A DNA stretch of 64,000 nucleotides, taken from NCBI RefSeq assembly GCF_000143415.4, contig NW_003314261.1, positions 2,828,366 to 2,892,365 on the forward strand. Reading direction: 5' to 3'. Both the position numbers and the translations under genes were made by a program. This DNA is from Selaginella moellendorffii (Eukaryota > Streptophyta > Lycopodiopsida > Selaginellales > Selaginellaceae). Positions 10,233-21,235 of the stretch are shown here, one piece after another; position 1 is the stretch's first letter; each line of letters starts with the position of its first letter. A model generated the notes under the pieces. That model did no database searches, was not told the DNA's origin, and saw only the letters and a program-made list of their open reading frames with translations.

Positions 10233-11843
10233 TTAGCTCGTTCCAACAAAGAACACCTGTGCTGTTTCGTCGTCTGACGCAGAGACAAGGAACTGGCCAT
10301 CGCTGCATAGCCGAGAACCGTGAGCAACGCAATCACACCAAATACTTTCACAGCTCTACCTTGTTACTGCCATCCCTTGAATGCTCTCGCCATGACCGCG
10401 ATAAGTTCTCAAGCACGCCCCACTCCTTGCGTCCCACTGCCAGAGCTTGCCATCCTCACAGCCAGTGAAGACTTGCTCGCCATTGCACGACCACACAAGC
10501 TTGTAAATCCCAGACTGCCAAACGGAGAAGGATCGATGCAAAGAGATCGAAAACAAAGAAAAGAGCTACTGTGTACCGTGTGTTCGCAAGTCAATCGTGG
10601 CGAGAAGCTGTGGTAGAAGTCCCAGATTACGAGCTTTTGGTCCTGTCCTCCCGTGGCTGCTAGCGCCAAACTACAAATCAGAGAAACGACTACATCAGGA
10701 ACTTTTTTTAAAATCTCTCTTGGCTCCCGCTCCTTTTGGTTCTTTTTTCTTTACCTGGGAGATATAGCAGCGCACTCAACCGACGCGTCGTGCACGTCAT
10801 TGAACACGTGAAGAACCTGAAAGGCATACGTAAGAGGAACTTTCAATGATAGAACTAGAGGTGAATCGAACTTTGCCATTTTGTATGCTGATAAGGCGGA
10901 CAAGTCCACATGACGAGCCTGTGAGAGCGAGCTTGGAGTCATTGCTCAAGGCGAGGCAATTAACATCTGCCAAAATTTCGTGAGAACGAAATAAACAAAA
11001 AAGCAAGACTTTACTTTGCTTCACTCCATGAATACATGCTCCAGATTTTGGATCCCAAACGGAAAACCTCTCCTCAGATCCTGTGCAAACTAGCTTCCCT
11101 GCGCAGAAAAAAAAACCAGGCCTATGATTTTCCATCGTCCCAAAGATAACATTACCATCGGGTGTAAAACTTCCACACACCACTGTGCCTTGGTGCCCAA
11201 CAAACATGGTCATGAAAACTCCACTGTCAGCATTCCACATCCACGATGAAAAATCGGATCCAGCGAGTATAACATGGCCGTGAGGGTGCCACCGGATCCA
11301 CTGCATCAAAAAAACACGAGAAGTTTTTTGAGTCGAAAAAACGAGACGAAAAAAAAAAAGAGAGAAGAAAGCATGCCTCGATTTCACCCGGACTTTCAAG
11401 TCTATGCCTCAGATCCCCAGAAAATGGATTCCATATGTTGACAACTCCATCCGCTCCACCGGAGGCGAGGAGAAGGCCATCGCCACTGAATGCCAAGGCC
11501 GTGACACTATCTGTATGGCCTGGAAGAAAATCTATAGAAGAAAACCAAAGGAAAAGATAGAAAAAAAAGACACCAACCTTGGAGGAGGAGAGGGGGTGCT
11601 TCATCACCGATCCTCCAGATGAATGCCCGGTTGTCACAGCCACCAGTAGCAACCAGAGCTGAGTAGCAAGCGATGGAAACAACAGGCTCTGTAGTACGAG
11701 CTCTATGTTTTAGCAAAGCATCAAAATTTCCCAAGAACCTTACCGTCATGGCCCACGAAAACGTGCATAGAATCCTCGTCGACGTCCTCTCCTCCATCTT
11801 CATCTAGCGACATTCGAGCCATCGCAATCTCCTCCTCCGCCAT
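10233..11843 (-). CDS. WD40 protein, angio-associated migratory cell protein (AAMP) type
   Basis: This multi-exon minus-strand gene encodes a WD40 beta-propeller of about eight blades. The N-terminus is acidic (MAEEEIAMARMSLDEDGGED). It is followed by the typical opening blade (VFVGHD; GGCDNRAFIWRI), then HTDSVTALAFSGDGLLLASG, IRWHPHGHVILAGS with WMWNADSG, GSEERFSVWDPKSG, GGQDQKLVIWDF, and GCEDGKLWQWDARSGACLRT. The last small exon gives SDGQFLVSASDDETAQVF and ends VGTS with TAA at 10233-10235. This blade order matches AAMP homologs, conserved eukaryotic proteins linked to ribosome-associated or cytoskeletal roles; the plant function is unclear. Junctions were placed at GT/AG sites that keep frame. 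A telo-box precedes the ATG. Confidence 0.82.
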
Positions 11844-11853
11844 TTCCCTGTAC

Positions 11854-11870
11854 CTAGGGTTTTAGGGTTC
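11854..11870 (-). promoter_or_regulatory. Telo-box before the AAMP-like gene
   Basis: Two overlapping TAGGGTTTTAGGG-type motifs (AAACCCTA on the sense strand) lie 11-27 bp before the ATG at 11843. Confidence 0.6.
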
Positions 11871-12080
11871 TAAATGGTAGCCCTAATATAACGGGCATCT
11901 CTTTGAAGCACTAGACAAATTTTTTGGCTTATACTTCTTGTCTCTTTGAGGAAGTCTTCTCAATGATTTGAACAAGGCTTGAAACATATTTTGTCTTTCC
12001 ATTGGGAAATCAAGCTTTCCAATGTAGCTAAGTTTCCAACAGTTTGCGCAAATAGTAGCATTTCGCTCCTTAGTGCTAGA

Positions 12081-13300
12081 ATGGCGCCTCAAGCACAAGC
12101 TCCTTGTATGGTGGATGATCAAGAATACGAGAACGAGCTCGTCCAAGTTCTCGCTGAAAATGGAATCAAGCAAGTTCCACCAAGTTTTGTGCAAACTGTG
12201 GAGGATGCTGCCAATCAAGGGGACCTCATACCCGTCATTGACATGACCGCGCTTAGAGGTGATTCTAGAAGGGCACCCGAGCTTGCCAAGCTCGCGAGCG
12301 CCTGCCAGGAATGGGGCTTCTTTCAGGTATGTTGCTTTCTTCTTCTCTTTTCTCATTGTTCTTTGTACTCGCTGGAAGGTTATCAACCATGGAGTGGCAA
12401 GCACAAGATCTATTCTAAAATCTGCCAGGGACTTCTTTGAATTGCAGCTGGAGATGAAGAGATCTTGGCAAAAAGTACCAGGCCAAAGCGTTTCTAACAT
12501 CTAAGGATATGGTCGCTACAATACCTCTTCTCAGACCATCTCTGACTGGGTAGACGTCCTGGTCGTGTACACTGAGCCACCATCACGCAAAAACATTGAC
12601 AAATGGCCACTGCAACTCAGGTATCTTCTCCCCTACAATGTTACACTTTCTCAAATACATTATTAAACTTTGGTCTTTCAGAGAAGGCATTGAAAGTTAC
12701 AGTGATGATCTCAAGGAACTTGTGCTGGAGATGAATTGTGCTATATCCGATACACTCGGATTATCTAGAGATTACATCAACAAAATGTGTGGTGAATACT
12801 CGTCTGCGCTTCGAATCAACTTCTATCCTCCATGCCCAGAGCCAGATAAAGCTCTGGGAGTAAGTCCACACTCGGATGGTTCAACCATCACTGTCCTTTG
12901 CGAGGATTCGGGCCATGAAGCTTTACAGGTAAGAAAAGATGGAGATTGGGTATCTGTGAAAGTTGTTCCAAATTCTCTCATTGTCAACATAGGAGACATT
13001 GTCCAGGTACTAAACTTCCTGATATTCAAAGCTTTGATTGTACGAGAAAATTTCTTCCAGGTGATTAGCAATGGGAAGTACAAAAGCGTGGAGCATAGAG
13101 CAGTTGTCAGCTCTGAACATGATCGTATTTCAGCAGTCATGTTTAATTATCCATCTATGAATTCGCACGTGAAAATATTTCCAGCGCCGCCACTTTGCAA
13201 GGATGCTCTATACAAGTCGTTCACTTATTATGAATATCTTTCATTCTATTTGAACCAAAAGGCTCCTGGAAAAGCTCGAGTAGATTCACTTTTGATCTGA
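12081..13300 (+). pseudogene. 2-oxoglutarate/Fe(II) dioxygenase gene with an in-frame stop
   Basis: Four exons encode a plant DOXC-type dioxygenase: DIOX_N (IPVIDMTALRGD; ACQEWGFFQ then VINHGV) and the catalytic domain (ALRINFYPPCPEP; SPHSDGSTITVL; ISNGKYKSVEHRAVV; RISAVMFNYPS). The iron triad (HSD motif and the His of VEHR) and the 2OG-binding R-x-S are all present. The reading frame is broken by TAA at 12502-12504, just before GYGR, where relatives usually have Glu or Gln. No intron of normal length can remove it. Either this is a recent pseudogene, or the base is a sequencing error or an allele. The rest of the gene is intact, including a normal C-terminus (SFYLNQK...). Relatives act on hormones, flavonoids or alkaloids; the substrate is not predictable here. 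Confidence 0.75.
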
Positions 13301-13649
13301 TTGTAACATCACATTGAGCTAAATTCCACCTCTATGCTTCGAAATCACAGGCTACCAGTGCCACCCGTGTAAGTGTGCTGGCCAAGTCAATAATCGTAAT
13401 GCTGTACACCTATGGAGGTGGATGATTCAAGGTTGATTTGAAAACCTTTCCAGGGGCTTACTATAAAATAGCTTCCAGTCTCCAAAAGGTTTCCCTTAAT
13501 TTAGTGTTGTAGAACTTGCTCATTGAAAGCGTGGTAGTGAAACATTGTGACAAAAACCCTTAGAATTTATTTTAGAGATTTTTGTGTTTATATGCAAAAG
13601 ATCTAAAAGTTCACTCCATGTATGGACAAGAAACACCTAAAAATACCAA

Positions 13650-13835
13650 AGCTCCAAAGCTTTGACACACAAACATTCTTCCAAGTGATTAGCAATGGAA
13701 AATACAAAAGCTTGGAGCATAGAGCTATTGCATGATCATAATTTCAGCAGTCATCTGTGGGTTTGAAAACCTTTCCAAGGATCAATACAATTACATCTTT
13801 CATTCTGGACCAAAAGGCCTCCCTTTTGATCTAAT
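13650..13835 (+). pseudogene. Decayed duplicate of the dioxygenase last intron and exon
   Basis: The stretch mirrors 13028-13300 of the dioxygenase gene. It has CCAAAGCTTTGA, then TTCTTCCAAGTGATTAGC, AATACAAAAGC and GGAGCATAGAGC in the same order, including intron sequence. A one-base change at the acceptor (CCAG to CCAA) and several deletions destroy it. Further matches (ACATCTTTCATTCTGGACC, CTTTTGATCTAATG) reach about 13835. Confidence 0.75.
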
Positions 13836-13894
13836 GAATTTAGAACATTACATTGTTATAATCGAATCTAAAACTTAGAGCCAAAAGTGGCTAG

Positions 13895-13902
13895 TATATA
13901 AA
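13895..13902 (+). promoter_or_regulatory. TATA box of the lectin gene
   Basis: TATATAAA lies 27-34 bp before the annotated ATG at 13929. Plant transcription usually starts about 30 bp after the TATA box, so the leader would be almost absent. A later Met, or another promoter, is possible. Confidence 0.5.
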
Positions 13903-13928
13903 CCTTACAGCAGCCATACTAATTTCTT

Positions 13929-14858
13929 ATGGCAGTGTATGGCATTTTGGGATGCTTTCTACTTATAATTACCACAGCTGTTGGATTCACGTTCAAGGGC
14001 TCTGACTATGTTCTCGTTGAAGTGGTGTTCAATCGGACTCTGGACATCATACTTGAGCGGCTAAATCGAATAAACGATAATGTTATGATCCAAATTGGTT
14101 CGAGAGCACTCGAAGATGTTGCAGGGGTTGCCTCTCAACGTCTCCATTGGGCTTGTGGTCGGTATGGCAATGATCTCTATGCTGGCGGACAAGGATGCTC
14201 TTCGGGCTCCTTCTCACATATCACAGGCTACATGTTCAAGCTCCAAATTGGTGCACTCATTGAAAGGGTGAGAGCTCAATTCTCAAGCATCAGGAGGTCG
14301 GGTTTATACCCACGTAGATTTGAGGCCCATCTTGGTAAAGACGTCTTTGAATATATTTATACACCATTGCAAACACCACCGCCCCCACCGCCATGGGGAT
14401 ATCAGCTAGACTCACTGTCCCATAAACAGGAGCTAGAAAGAAACATCGAAACATCCATGGGATTAGTAGCACCTACAGATTGCTGGGTTGCAGGGTTTGA
14501 ACTGGAGAGCAGTAGTCCATTCAACTCAAGGCTATCGAAGGGTGGCTCGCTTTTGTCTCATGACAGGCATTATGCTTTCCATGTGACAAGTGCATGTAAC
14601 CTGATTTTCTTTGAGCTAGGGGAAGATGGTGTTAAGTTTGTGTGGGCGACTGGAACACTTGCTCTGGACTGTGTTCTTAGTCTTTCTTTCGAGGGAGTGC
14701 TTGGGCTGTTTGATAAGAATGATTTTCTCTTGTGGTCTACTCCTAGGCAATGCTCACAGCCTTGCCTCTTGAGCTCGTCTTTGGTCATCCAGAGGGATGG
14801 AAACGTTGTCTTGTATTCTAATGCAAAAGCCACATGGGATACAGGAACTAATAAATAA
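13929..14858 (+). CDS. Secreted GNA-type (bulb) lectin domain protein with unknown N-terminal half
   Basis: One intron-less ORF of 309 residues. Residues 1-20 look like a signal peptide (MAVYGILGCFLLIITTAVGF). Residues 21 to about 200 match no domain I recognise; they include an amphipathic stretch (LERLNRINDNVMIQIGSRAL), several Cys, and a PPPPPP run. Residues from about 204 to the end form a B-lectin (Galanthus agglutinin type) domain: GGSLLSHDRHYAF, CNLIFFEL, KFVWATGT, LLWSTP, and a complete mannose-site motif Q-x-D-x-N-x-V-x-Y (IQRDGNVVLYS). Only one such site is intact. The predicted role is extracellular mannose-glycan binding, by family analogy. There is no kinase or PAN domain, unlike most plant B-lectin receptors. 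AATAAA motifs follow the stop. Confidence 0.75.
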   Translation: MAVYGILGCFLLIITTAVGFTFKGSDYVLVEVVFNRTLDIILERLNRINDNVMIQIGSRALEDVAGVASQRLHWACGRYGNDLYAGGQGCSSGSFSHITGYMFKLQIGALIERVRAQFSSIRRSGLYPRRFEAHLGKDVFEYIYTPLQTPPPPPPWGYQLDSLSHKQELERNIETSMGLVAPTDCWVAGFELESSSPFNSRLSKGGSLLSHDRHYAFHVTSACNLIFFELGEDGVKFVWATGTLALDCVLSLSFEGVLGLFDKNDFLLWSTPRQCSQPCLLSSSLVIQRDGNVVLYSNAKATWDTGTNK

Positions 14859-15142
14859 TCCCACTACAAATCATCTAAATAAAGACAAATAAACTTTCCA
14901 AAAGACAAAATAATAATGCTTTCAAGTGAAAAATAGCCAAAAGACGCTTAAATCATTCTTTGCGAGAGATATACTTTTGTCTATGTAGTGTGTAATTCTT
15001 CCAAAATTAAGATCCATGTCAGCGATAGCCGCAAGCATGTCGCGTTGGAATGCGATAACTTTGCATTAAAAGTTCGTCTAAAGCGGCAAATTTGTCGCAT
15101 GAAAAGAAAATTCTACAAAAAAAAAGAGAGATATTGTACACG
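14859..15142. other. Convergent 3' spacer
   Basis: This short AT-rich spacer between two convergent genes holds AATAAA motifs just after the lectin gene (about 14877-14893). I see no gene in it. Confidence 0.6.
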
Positions 15143-17740
15143 TCAATTGAAGAGGAACACATTGCCTTTTGCGGGAAGGTATAATGTGTTGAGGCAGATG
15201 CACGAGAGAGCATGGACAACTTCGGCATCCACGCCCTCCACGAAACCTCGCTTCCTCATGTGATCCGAGGTAGCGCGCTTGGCATACAAGCTCTCCACGC
15301 GAACCCGATCCCTGGCTCCATGAAAGAGCTTGAGAACTTTAGCGTACATTGTGCGAGAAATGAGAGTCTGAAAGAGAGAAGCAGTGTAAGTAAGCGCAAG
15401 GCTTCCTTGATCAAACTTTTTCTTTCTCTCTTACCCCGTAAGTTGATGGCTCGTTCTCCGGATTGCCGTGCATCTTCTGCAAGCCCGAGACAGCGTCCTC
15501 GATTATATGAAGTGCCTCGGCGACTATGGTGTTGTTGTCATCCACGCCGATGGATCGCTCCATGTAAGCTTCGTTGATGGTCATCTCCCCTTGCCTCAGC
15601 TTCTCTTCGAACCTGGCGAGATCCTTAAGTGCGTAGTTCATGTTTTGATGGCGTATGGCCAGCAGCGCAGCCGTGGCTCCAAGGTGGCTTCTTTTCTCGT
15701 CCAGAGCAAGGTGAAAGGCTAATAACGCGACCCTGTGACCGAGAAAATACCAAAAATTATGCTCTAGTTAGAACTAGCATACCACAGAGTTGTGTGACAG
15801 GGCTTGTCTGGTGTGGAAAACTTGTCGAGAATCGTGAGAAGGTCCTATAGCGCTTTGAAAGTTTAGAGGACGCAAAAAATGAAACATTCAACTTTTGTAC
15901 CGTGAGTAGATTTTTACGTGGTTTGCTCGATCTTTTAAGCTTGCATCGCGCAAAGTAGGATGCCTGACAGGAAAGAGTCAGTACTCGGAAACAACGAAAA
16001 AACATTGGTTACCTGCACAGGGAGCATTACATCAAGGTAGTCATACTTCCAAAGTAGTCGGATTGAAGCGGCTGCTGCACCATAAGCCATCATTGTATTG
16101 AGTTCTTGCATGAGTCTAGCCTGAAAAGTTCCATTTATTCGGCATTTTGGAAAACAAGAACATAAAATTTCTACCTGATTCACAGCCATTAGAGAAGACT
16201 TGAACGCTTTGACAGCTTGTGATGTATCCCGACTAAAACGAAAGCCAAGTCGGGCTGCTATCCTCACTCCGCGGAGCAGCCTAGCTGCAAAAACACATTG
16301 AAGCTCAGAAGCCACGGATTAGCGATAGTAGAGGTTTACCAGGATCTTCAGCAAACGATTCGTCAGGAGGAATGATAGTCCGGACCTTTAAAGCAAACAA
16401 GATGAGAATAATTTTTTTTTTTGAGAAAGGCTAGACCGACTACCTTCTTTTTTTCCAGGTCAGGAAGACCTCCAACGTAATCGAAAAGAGTCCGCTCGAA
16501 CGGGTCATACATAAAACTGGAAAAGTAAAATAATATAATAATAATTTTTTTTGTTGAAAAACACATTGTAAACACATACCCGTTTATGGTAAAATCTCGG
16601 CTCATTGTGTTCTCACATCGAAACAAGTCCTCCTTGCTAAAGAAGTCCTTCATAATGTTTCTGGGTTTTCTCCTACCTACGCTAGAAACAGTGTGAAAGC
16701 TCGACACCTATGGCAGCGCAAAACGAATGCCAGTAAAAGAACAGAAAAACCAGGTAGTGACTTTTACCTCAATCGTGTGGCCAAAACAAGTTACATGGCA
16801 TACAGGAAAGTGTCTACCGACGATCATGGAACGAGAAAAACTTTTCTTGACCTGCAAGAACGAGTCAGCCCTGAATACTTTCGAGGGGCGATTCTTTACC
16901 TCGTCAAGATTGGCTGTGGTAATAATATCGTAATCTTTTGGAGCCTGCTTTAGCAGAGAATCTCTTACGCAGCCTCCAACAAGGTAGACACCATAGCCTG
17001 CTCACACTTTGATGCATCAGAAGGTAAGTCTTTCCAACGCTCGACTTCTACCTCTGTCCTTAAGCCGCTGTAAAACACTCCACGCACTTTGGGGAATGTT
17101 ACCATGATAGATGCCACACTCGGCGCCTGTTAACTTCTTCCACTTGGGATTTGCAGCACTGTCTGCAAAGAAACGTAACAAACAAAGAATTCAATCAAAA
17201 ACTTCGAGCAGATACGAGGAAGAACGACTGGAAAACCAGAAAGTTTTTACACTAGTGACATGAAATCACCTGCAAGGACCGCGGCAAGACAAAGAGGCAG
17301 ACTTGTGAGGACAACCATTTTTTCCTCCTTCTACACAACTACAAACTTAAAGCAAGTTCTCTGCCAAGAACATGGAAGACAAAGTTAAGGAAGTAATCCA
17401 CACCACATTTTCGACACCAGGAATCCAAGTAATAAGAAAAAAAATCTAAAATGCGAACCTTCATCGTCTGTGGCGTCTTCATCATCTCCATCGATAGCTA
17501 CTGGCAATGGCAGCGGCGCTGCTTCCACAGGTCTCACAGTCCCAAACGCTGGATCTCTCTCCACGTCAATCAGCGGCACTATCTACAATGGCGCTTTAGC
17601 AGCGTGTAGCGATGAGATAAGGCGCCACTAACCTGATCTTTAGCCGCGGCGGACAATGTAGAGAGCAATGCGGCGTAGGACGAGCGCAGCGACAAGATTA
17701 GTGACGAGCGCTTCGGCCTGATGAGTCCCGGCAGGGCCAT
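15143..17740 (-). CDS. Plant PcnB/CCA-like nucleotidyltransferase (poly(A) polymerase family)
   Basis: This multi-exon gene encodes a class II nucleotidyltransferase of the bacterial poly(A) polymerase / tRNA CCA-adding type. The N-terminus (MALPGLIRPKRSSLILSLRS) is basic and Ser/Leu-rich, suggesting an organelle transit peptide. Key motifs are GGCVRDSLL and PKDYDI (the GG...RD and catalytic Asp pair), RDFTINGY, LFDYVGGLPDLEKKKVRTI, and EDPARLLRGVRIAARLGF (the template-binding arm). The C-terminal part is helical and basic, ending GNVFLFN. The first intron follows AAAKDQ. Family members add or mature RNA 3' ends; whether this one makes CCA or poly(A) cannot be told from sequence alone. Some middle exon borders (15700-16000, 16700-17000) are uncertain. 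A telo-box precedes the start. Confidence 0.82.
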
Positions 17741-17800
17741 TCTCCCGCCGCGAGCCCCTAGTCCCCCATTCCTCGAGCTCCAAAGCCCTAGAATAACCCT

Positions 17801-17812
17801 TAAACCCTAAAC
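17801..17812 (-). promoter_or_regulatory. Telo-box before the PcnB-like gene
   Basis: TTAAACCCTAAA lies about 60-70 bp before the ATG at 17740, in the 102-bp gap between this gene and the sideroflexin stop codon. Confidence 0.6.
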
Positions 17813-17842
17813 CTCAGGCGAGAATATGCTTCTTGTTTTAAA

Positions 17843-19254
17843 TCAGAGGCCTTTGTTATAGTACACTTCGGAGACTCTGCAGTTCCAGAGCGATGGCTCC
17901 AGGCTCGCCACATCCACCGAGGCTTTTTGCTTGAAAATTCCAAACGAGAGAGGAACGCCCGCTTGGATCGACAATGCGATCATACCCATCAGTGCCGGCG
18001 TCTTGAGATACGAGTGCCGCAAAAAGAATCTCGTTCTTTCCAATCTGCAGTGAAAAAGCTTTAGTTTGATCGATCTTGAGAGGAAGATAACTAATTTCTC
18101 ACGAAGCGAACAACGATCTAGCAGCAGCAGAAGCCATGAATCCATCGAGCAAGCCAAGCTAAAAAGGAGAAGTTACAGTACCTGTGCATCACAAGAGGTG
18201 GGAGGAGGAGAACTGGAGCAGCGGCACTGACACGGGCAAGTATGCAAGCACTGACTGCCATGGCTCCAGCTCGTCGGCTCTCCCCAACTTCCTCGCCCTT
18301 CTCATCGTAGACTTTGATCCCCTGGAGGAACTCGTCCCTGCGAGTGATTCCCAGGTTGAGCACATCGGCCGCTGCCACTGCACAAAAGGGGATAAGCTTT
18401 CGAGCTAACCGCGTCCTGAAAAGAGGGAAAGTTAGAACGAACGATTTTGGAACTCGCAAACCTCTTGACGATTCTTTGAGCCTTGAAACTCGTGACAGAA
18501 ACCATGAAGAGCTCAAGACAAACAATAAACTATGCGGACAAAAAAGAAGAAGCCGACAACAAGAATGACGCTTCTCGGAGGAAAGGACTTGCTAAGCATG
18601 AAAATCTCGCAGTTCTAGCAATGAACAAACCGAGGAAAGAAGAAGGAAGAAAAAAAAAAAGAAAAGAAAACCAGCGTACCAGGGAGCTCGATCCAGAAAG
18701 AGCTTTGAGGCCGAAAGTATCTATAAGATCGATCCTCAAGGAAGGCAAGATAGAAAAGAAGATGGACGAAGGACTCACCATGGTCTGCCCTGGGGAGCTC
18801 GATCGAGCAGCGCATTGAGGCCAACGGCGGCGCCAACAGAGCTGGCGGTAGCGCCCAGGTACGCCTGGAAGATCTTCTCCATGCTCTCGGCATTAGAGGC
18901 GTTCCTATTTGCGTAGTAGTGGAGGCAGTTGTACGTTTGATTGAGCCACTGCGCCCCAACGTTCTGGGAGAATCCCCGCGCGGACAGCATCAGGGTGTCG
19001 AGGACGAGATTGCAAGGGATAATGAAGGAGAGGCGGAGCGGGAGGAAGATCTTCTCGCCGGTGTCGGGATGAATGACGGCCTCCTTGATCTTGCGCGCCC
19101 TATCAAGCTTCTCCGCCGATATTTCGCCGCCCTGCTCGTGCTGCTCGAGGAGATCGAGAGCAGCGTCTACCTGCGCGCTCGTCACGAACGCCGTGCGGAT
19201 GTCCATCATGTTGAAAATCCGTTGGACGCGCGACCAGTAGGAGCTCTCGTCCAT
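17843..19254 (-). CDS. SFXN: Sideroflexin (mitochondrial serine transporter family)
   Basis: The gene encodes a multi-pass mitochondrial inner-membrane carrier; animal sideroflexins import serine for one-carbon metabolism. Family hallmarks are all visible: an N-terminal YWSRVQRIFNMMDIRTAFVT, the HPDTGEKI motif, NQTYNCLHYYANRN, the GITRRDEFLQGI motif after an AAADVLN helix, and a C-terminal segment with IPLSF-like GVPLSFGIFKQKASV and LEPSLW. Five or so hydrophobic segments are present. The ATG is at 19254 and the stop at 17843-17845. Introns are short and bounded by GT/AG. It is transcribed head to head with OXA1, with only 97 bp between start codons. Confidence 0.88.
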
Positions 19255-19351
19255 CGCCGCCGGCGAGAGAGAGAAGCGTGACGAAGAACCCTAAAAGCAG
19301 GGCTTTTCTGCCACGTCGGACAGGGTTTTAGCTTAGGGTTAGGGTGTGGCA
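19255..19351. promoter_or_regulatory. 97-bp bidirectional spacer between sideroflexin and OXA1
   Basis: Both start codons flank this spacer. It holds a telo-box on each side (GAACCCTAAAA at 19286-19296 and TTAGGGTTAGGG at 19333-19344) and one ACGT core between them. It must contain both 5' leaders and the promoter, or the transcripts overlap. Confidence 0.7.
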
Positions 19352-21050
19352 ATGGCCGCGCGACGAGCTCTCCGGAAGCTCGGAGGGGGAGCTTCCAGTC
19401 TCTTCGCCGATTGCCACACATCACATTCTTCCGGGCAACGATCCTGGTCCAGGTTTCACGAATTCGCGAGGGCGGATTATCACTTCGCCGCGCACAGGGA
19501 TGAATCATCGCGGCGGGATCAGGGGCATTTCCCGCTGGATGCCAGGAGCATCGCGATGTTTGGGAATTCCAGGATTCTGGGCAAGGCTGTTGCTGCTGCT
19601 GGCCTTGGCGGCGGCCATTCCGTTCGATTTTGTAGCTCGATGAGTGAGAGTGCGGCGGAGAGCATTCGATTTCCGGAGACGCTGGCGGATGCCGCGCAGG
19701 AAATCGTGTCCGGCGCCGCTGGTGCCACTTACGATCTTAGCAAAGAGATCGTTTTGGCGGTGTCCGAGTCTTTCCCCTGGACAGCGGCAGTGCAGTACGT
19801 TATATACGCGACTCACGTTGTTACAGGTCTTCCTTGGTAAGAAATTCTTCAGATTGGTTTTCTAGCTCTAAGATTCTCTCTTCTTTGGTTTTTTCCTTGT
19901 GAGGTGGTTGTCCATAGCTCTCACGACGGTCGCCGTTCGTACTATGGTTCTTCCACTGGTTATCTATCAAGTGAAATCTACGGCAAGGTTTGCGGTAAGT
20001 TCTCGTGAGTTTTCTGAGAAAGATTTGGTCTTGAGACTTTGCTTTTCCTCCTAGCTGTTGAGACCAGATCTCGAGAAGATCAAAGTTGATATGGAACAAG
20101 CTGTAAGTATGCACACATTATCTATCTCCCAAGTTTTCAACTTTGTTGCTTGTATCAGAACTATGATCCTGTCGCTTTGGCCGAGAACAAGAGGAAAATG
20201 GCTGAGCTCTTTGCAAAGTATGTCTTTTTAGTCTTGTTTTCAAGACACAGCGGGTTACATTTTCTTACAGACACAAAACTGATCCTTTTACTCCTCTTAT
20301 CGGCGCGCTGCTTCAAGGACCTATCTTCATGTGCTTCTTTTTTGGGGTGCGTAGTCCCAATCTTTGTTAATTGCAAGCAACTGTGGTGATGATGGATCTT
20401 AACAGCTGCGCACAATGGCAGAAAAAATGGATTCTTTCAAAGAGGGTGGTGCGTTTTGGTTCACGGACTTGACAACTCCGGACGAACTATATATTCTGCC
20501 TTTCATTACTACTGCCACTTTCCTGATAACAGTGGAGGTATGAAGTAGTGTGTGTCTAGCTTTTGCACTTACTGGCAGACTGTGGTAGCTCAATGCTGTC
20601 GACGGAATGCAAGGACAACCGAATCAGAAGACCATGAAGAACATATTGAGAGGAATGGGAGTTTTGTTTCTGCCTCTCACTGCGCAGTTTCCGAAGGTAA
20701 TCGACAGTTTTCCTGGTATATTTTCTTACTACTTTCTGCTTCTTGACATGTAGGCTCTTTTTTGCTACTGGGTGACGTCCAACCTGTGGTCGATGCTTCA
20801 GGGTGCTTGTAAGTAGAGCTTGTTCGCTTTACTTATTGACGCCTCTCACGTCGCATTCGTTCCTTCAGTGCTGCGAAACAAGAAATTCAAAGCATATCTC
20901 GACATCCCGGACACGTCTCACTTGGGAACTCCAGCGCCGCCGCCTACAATCACCAGCTCCAAACCCCCGGCGAGAAAGGCAATCACTCCTCCACCGGGCG
21001 TAAGTTTCAATCCCGGCGACTCGAAGAAGGCAAGGCGCCTGGTCCACTGA
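19352..21050 (+). CDS. OXA1: Mitochondrial inner-membrane insertase OXA1 (YidC/Oxa1/Alb3)
   Basis: The protein inserts mitochondrially encoded and some imported proteins into the inner membrane. The ATG at 19352 begins MAARRALRKLGGGASS, a basic, Ser-rich presequence. After a spacer, the core starts with SFPWTAAVQYVIYATHVVTG, then GLPWWLSIALTTVAVRTMVLP (the conserved W-x-S-I-x-x-x-T-x-x-x-R), the coiled loop LRPDLEKIKVDMEQ, QGPIFMCFFFGLRTMAEKM, and hydrophobic segments ILPFITTATFLI, VLFLPLTAQFPKALFCYWV and TSNLWSMLQG. Five transmembrane segments are expected. The basic C-terminal tail (KKARRLVH) suits ribosome binding. A GTG six bases upstream is not used. Introns are about 60-80 bp. Confidence 0.93.
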
Positions 21051-21235
21051 GCCTACCAAAATCTCTGCGAGGTAATTTAGAGCAAGTTTTGCAGGAAACA
21101 CGAAGAACAATTAATCATAAAGTTGCTGCCACCAGTGTAAAAAAATCTGAGACAACGTTTCCATGTTCTCCAAAAGTATCAAAGCTGATACGAAAGAGAG
21201 GCTTATTCTTATTCCAAAGTTCCAAAGATCACCCT

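Noticed and set aside
19333-19344. TTAGGGTTAGGG as telomeric DNA
   Set aside because: It is a two-unit motif inside a 97-bp promoter and fits the telo-box pattern.
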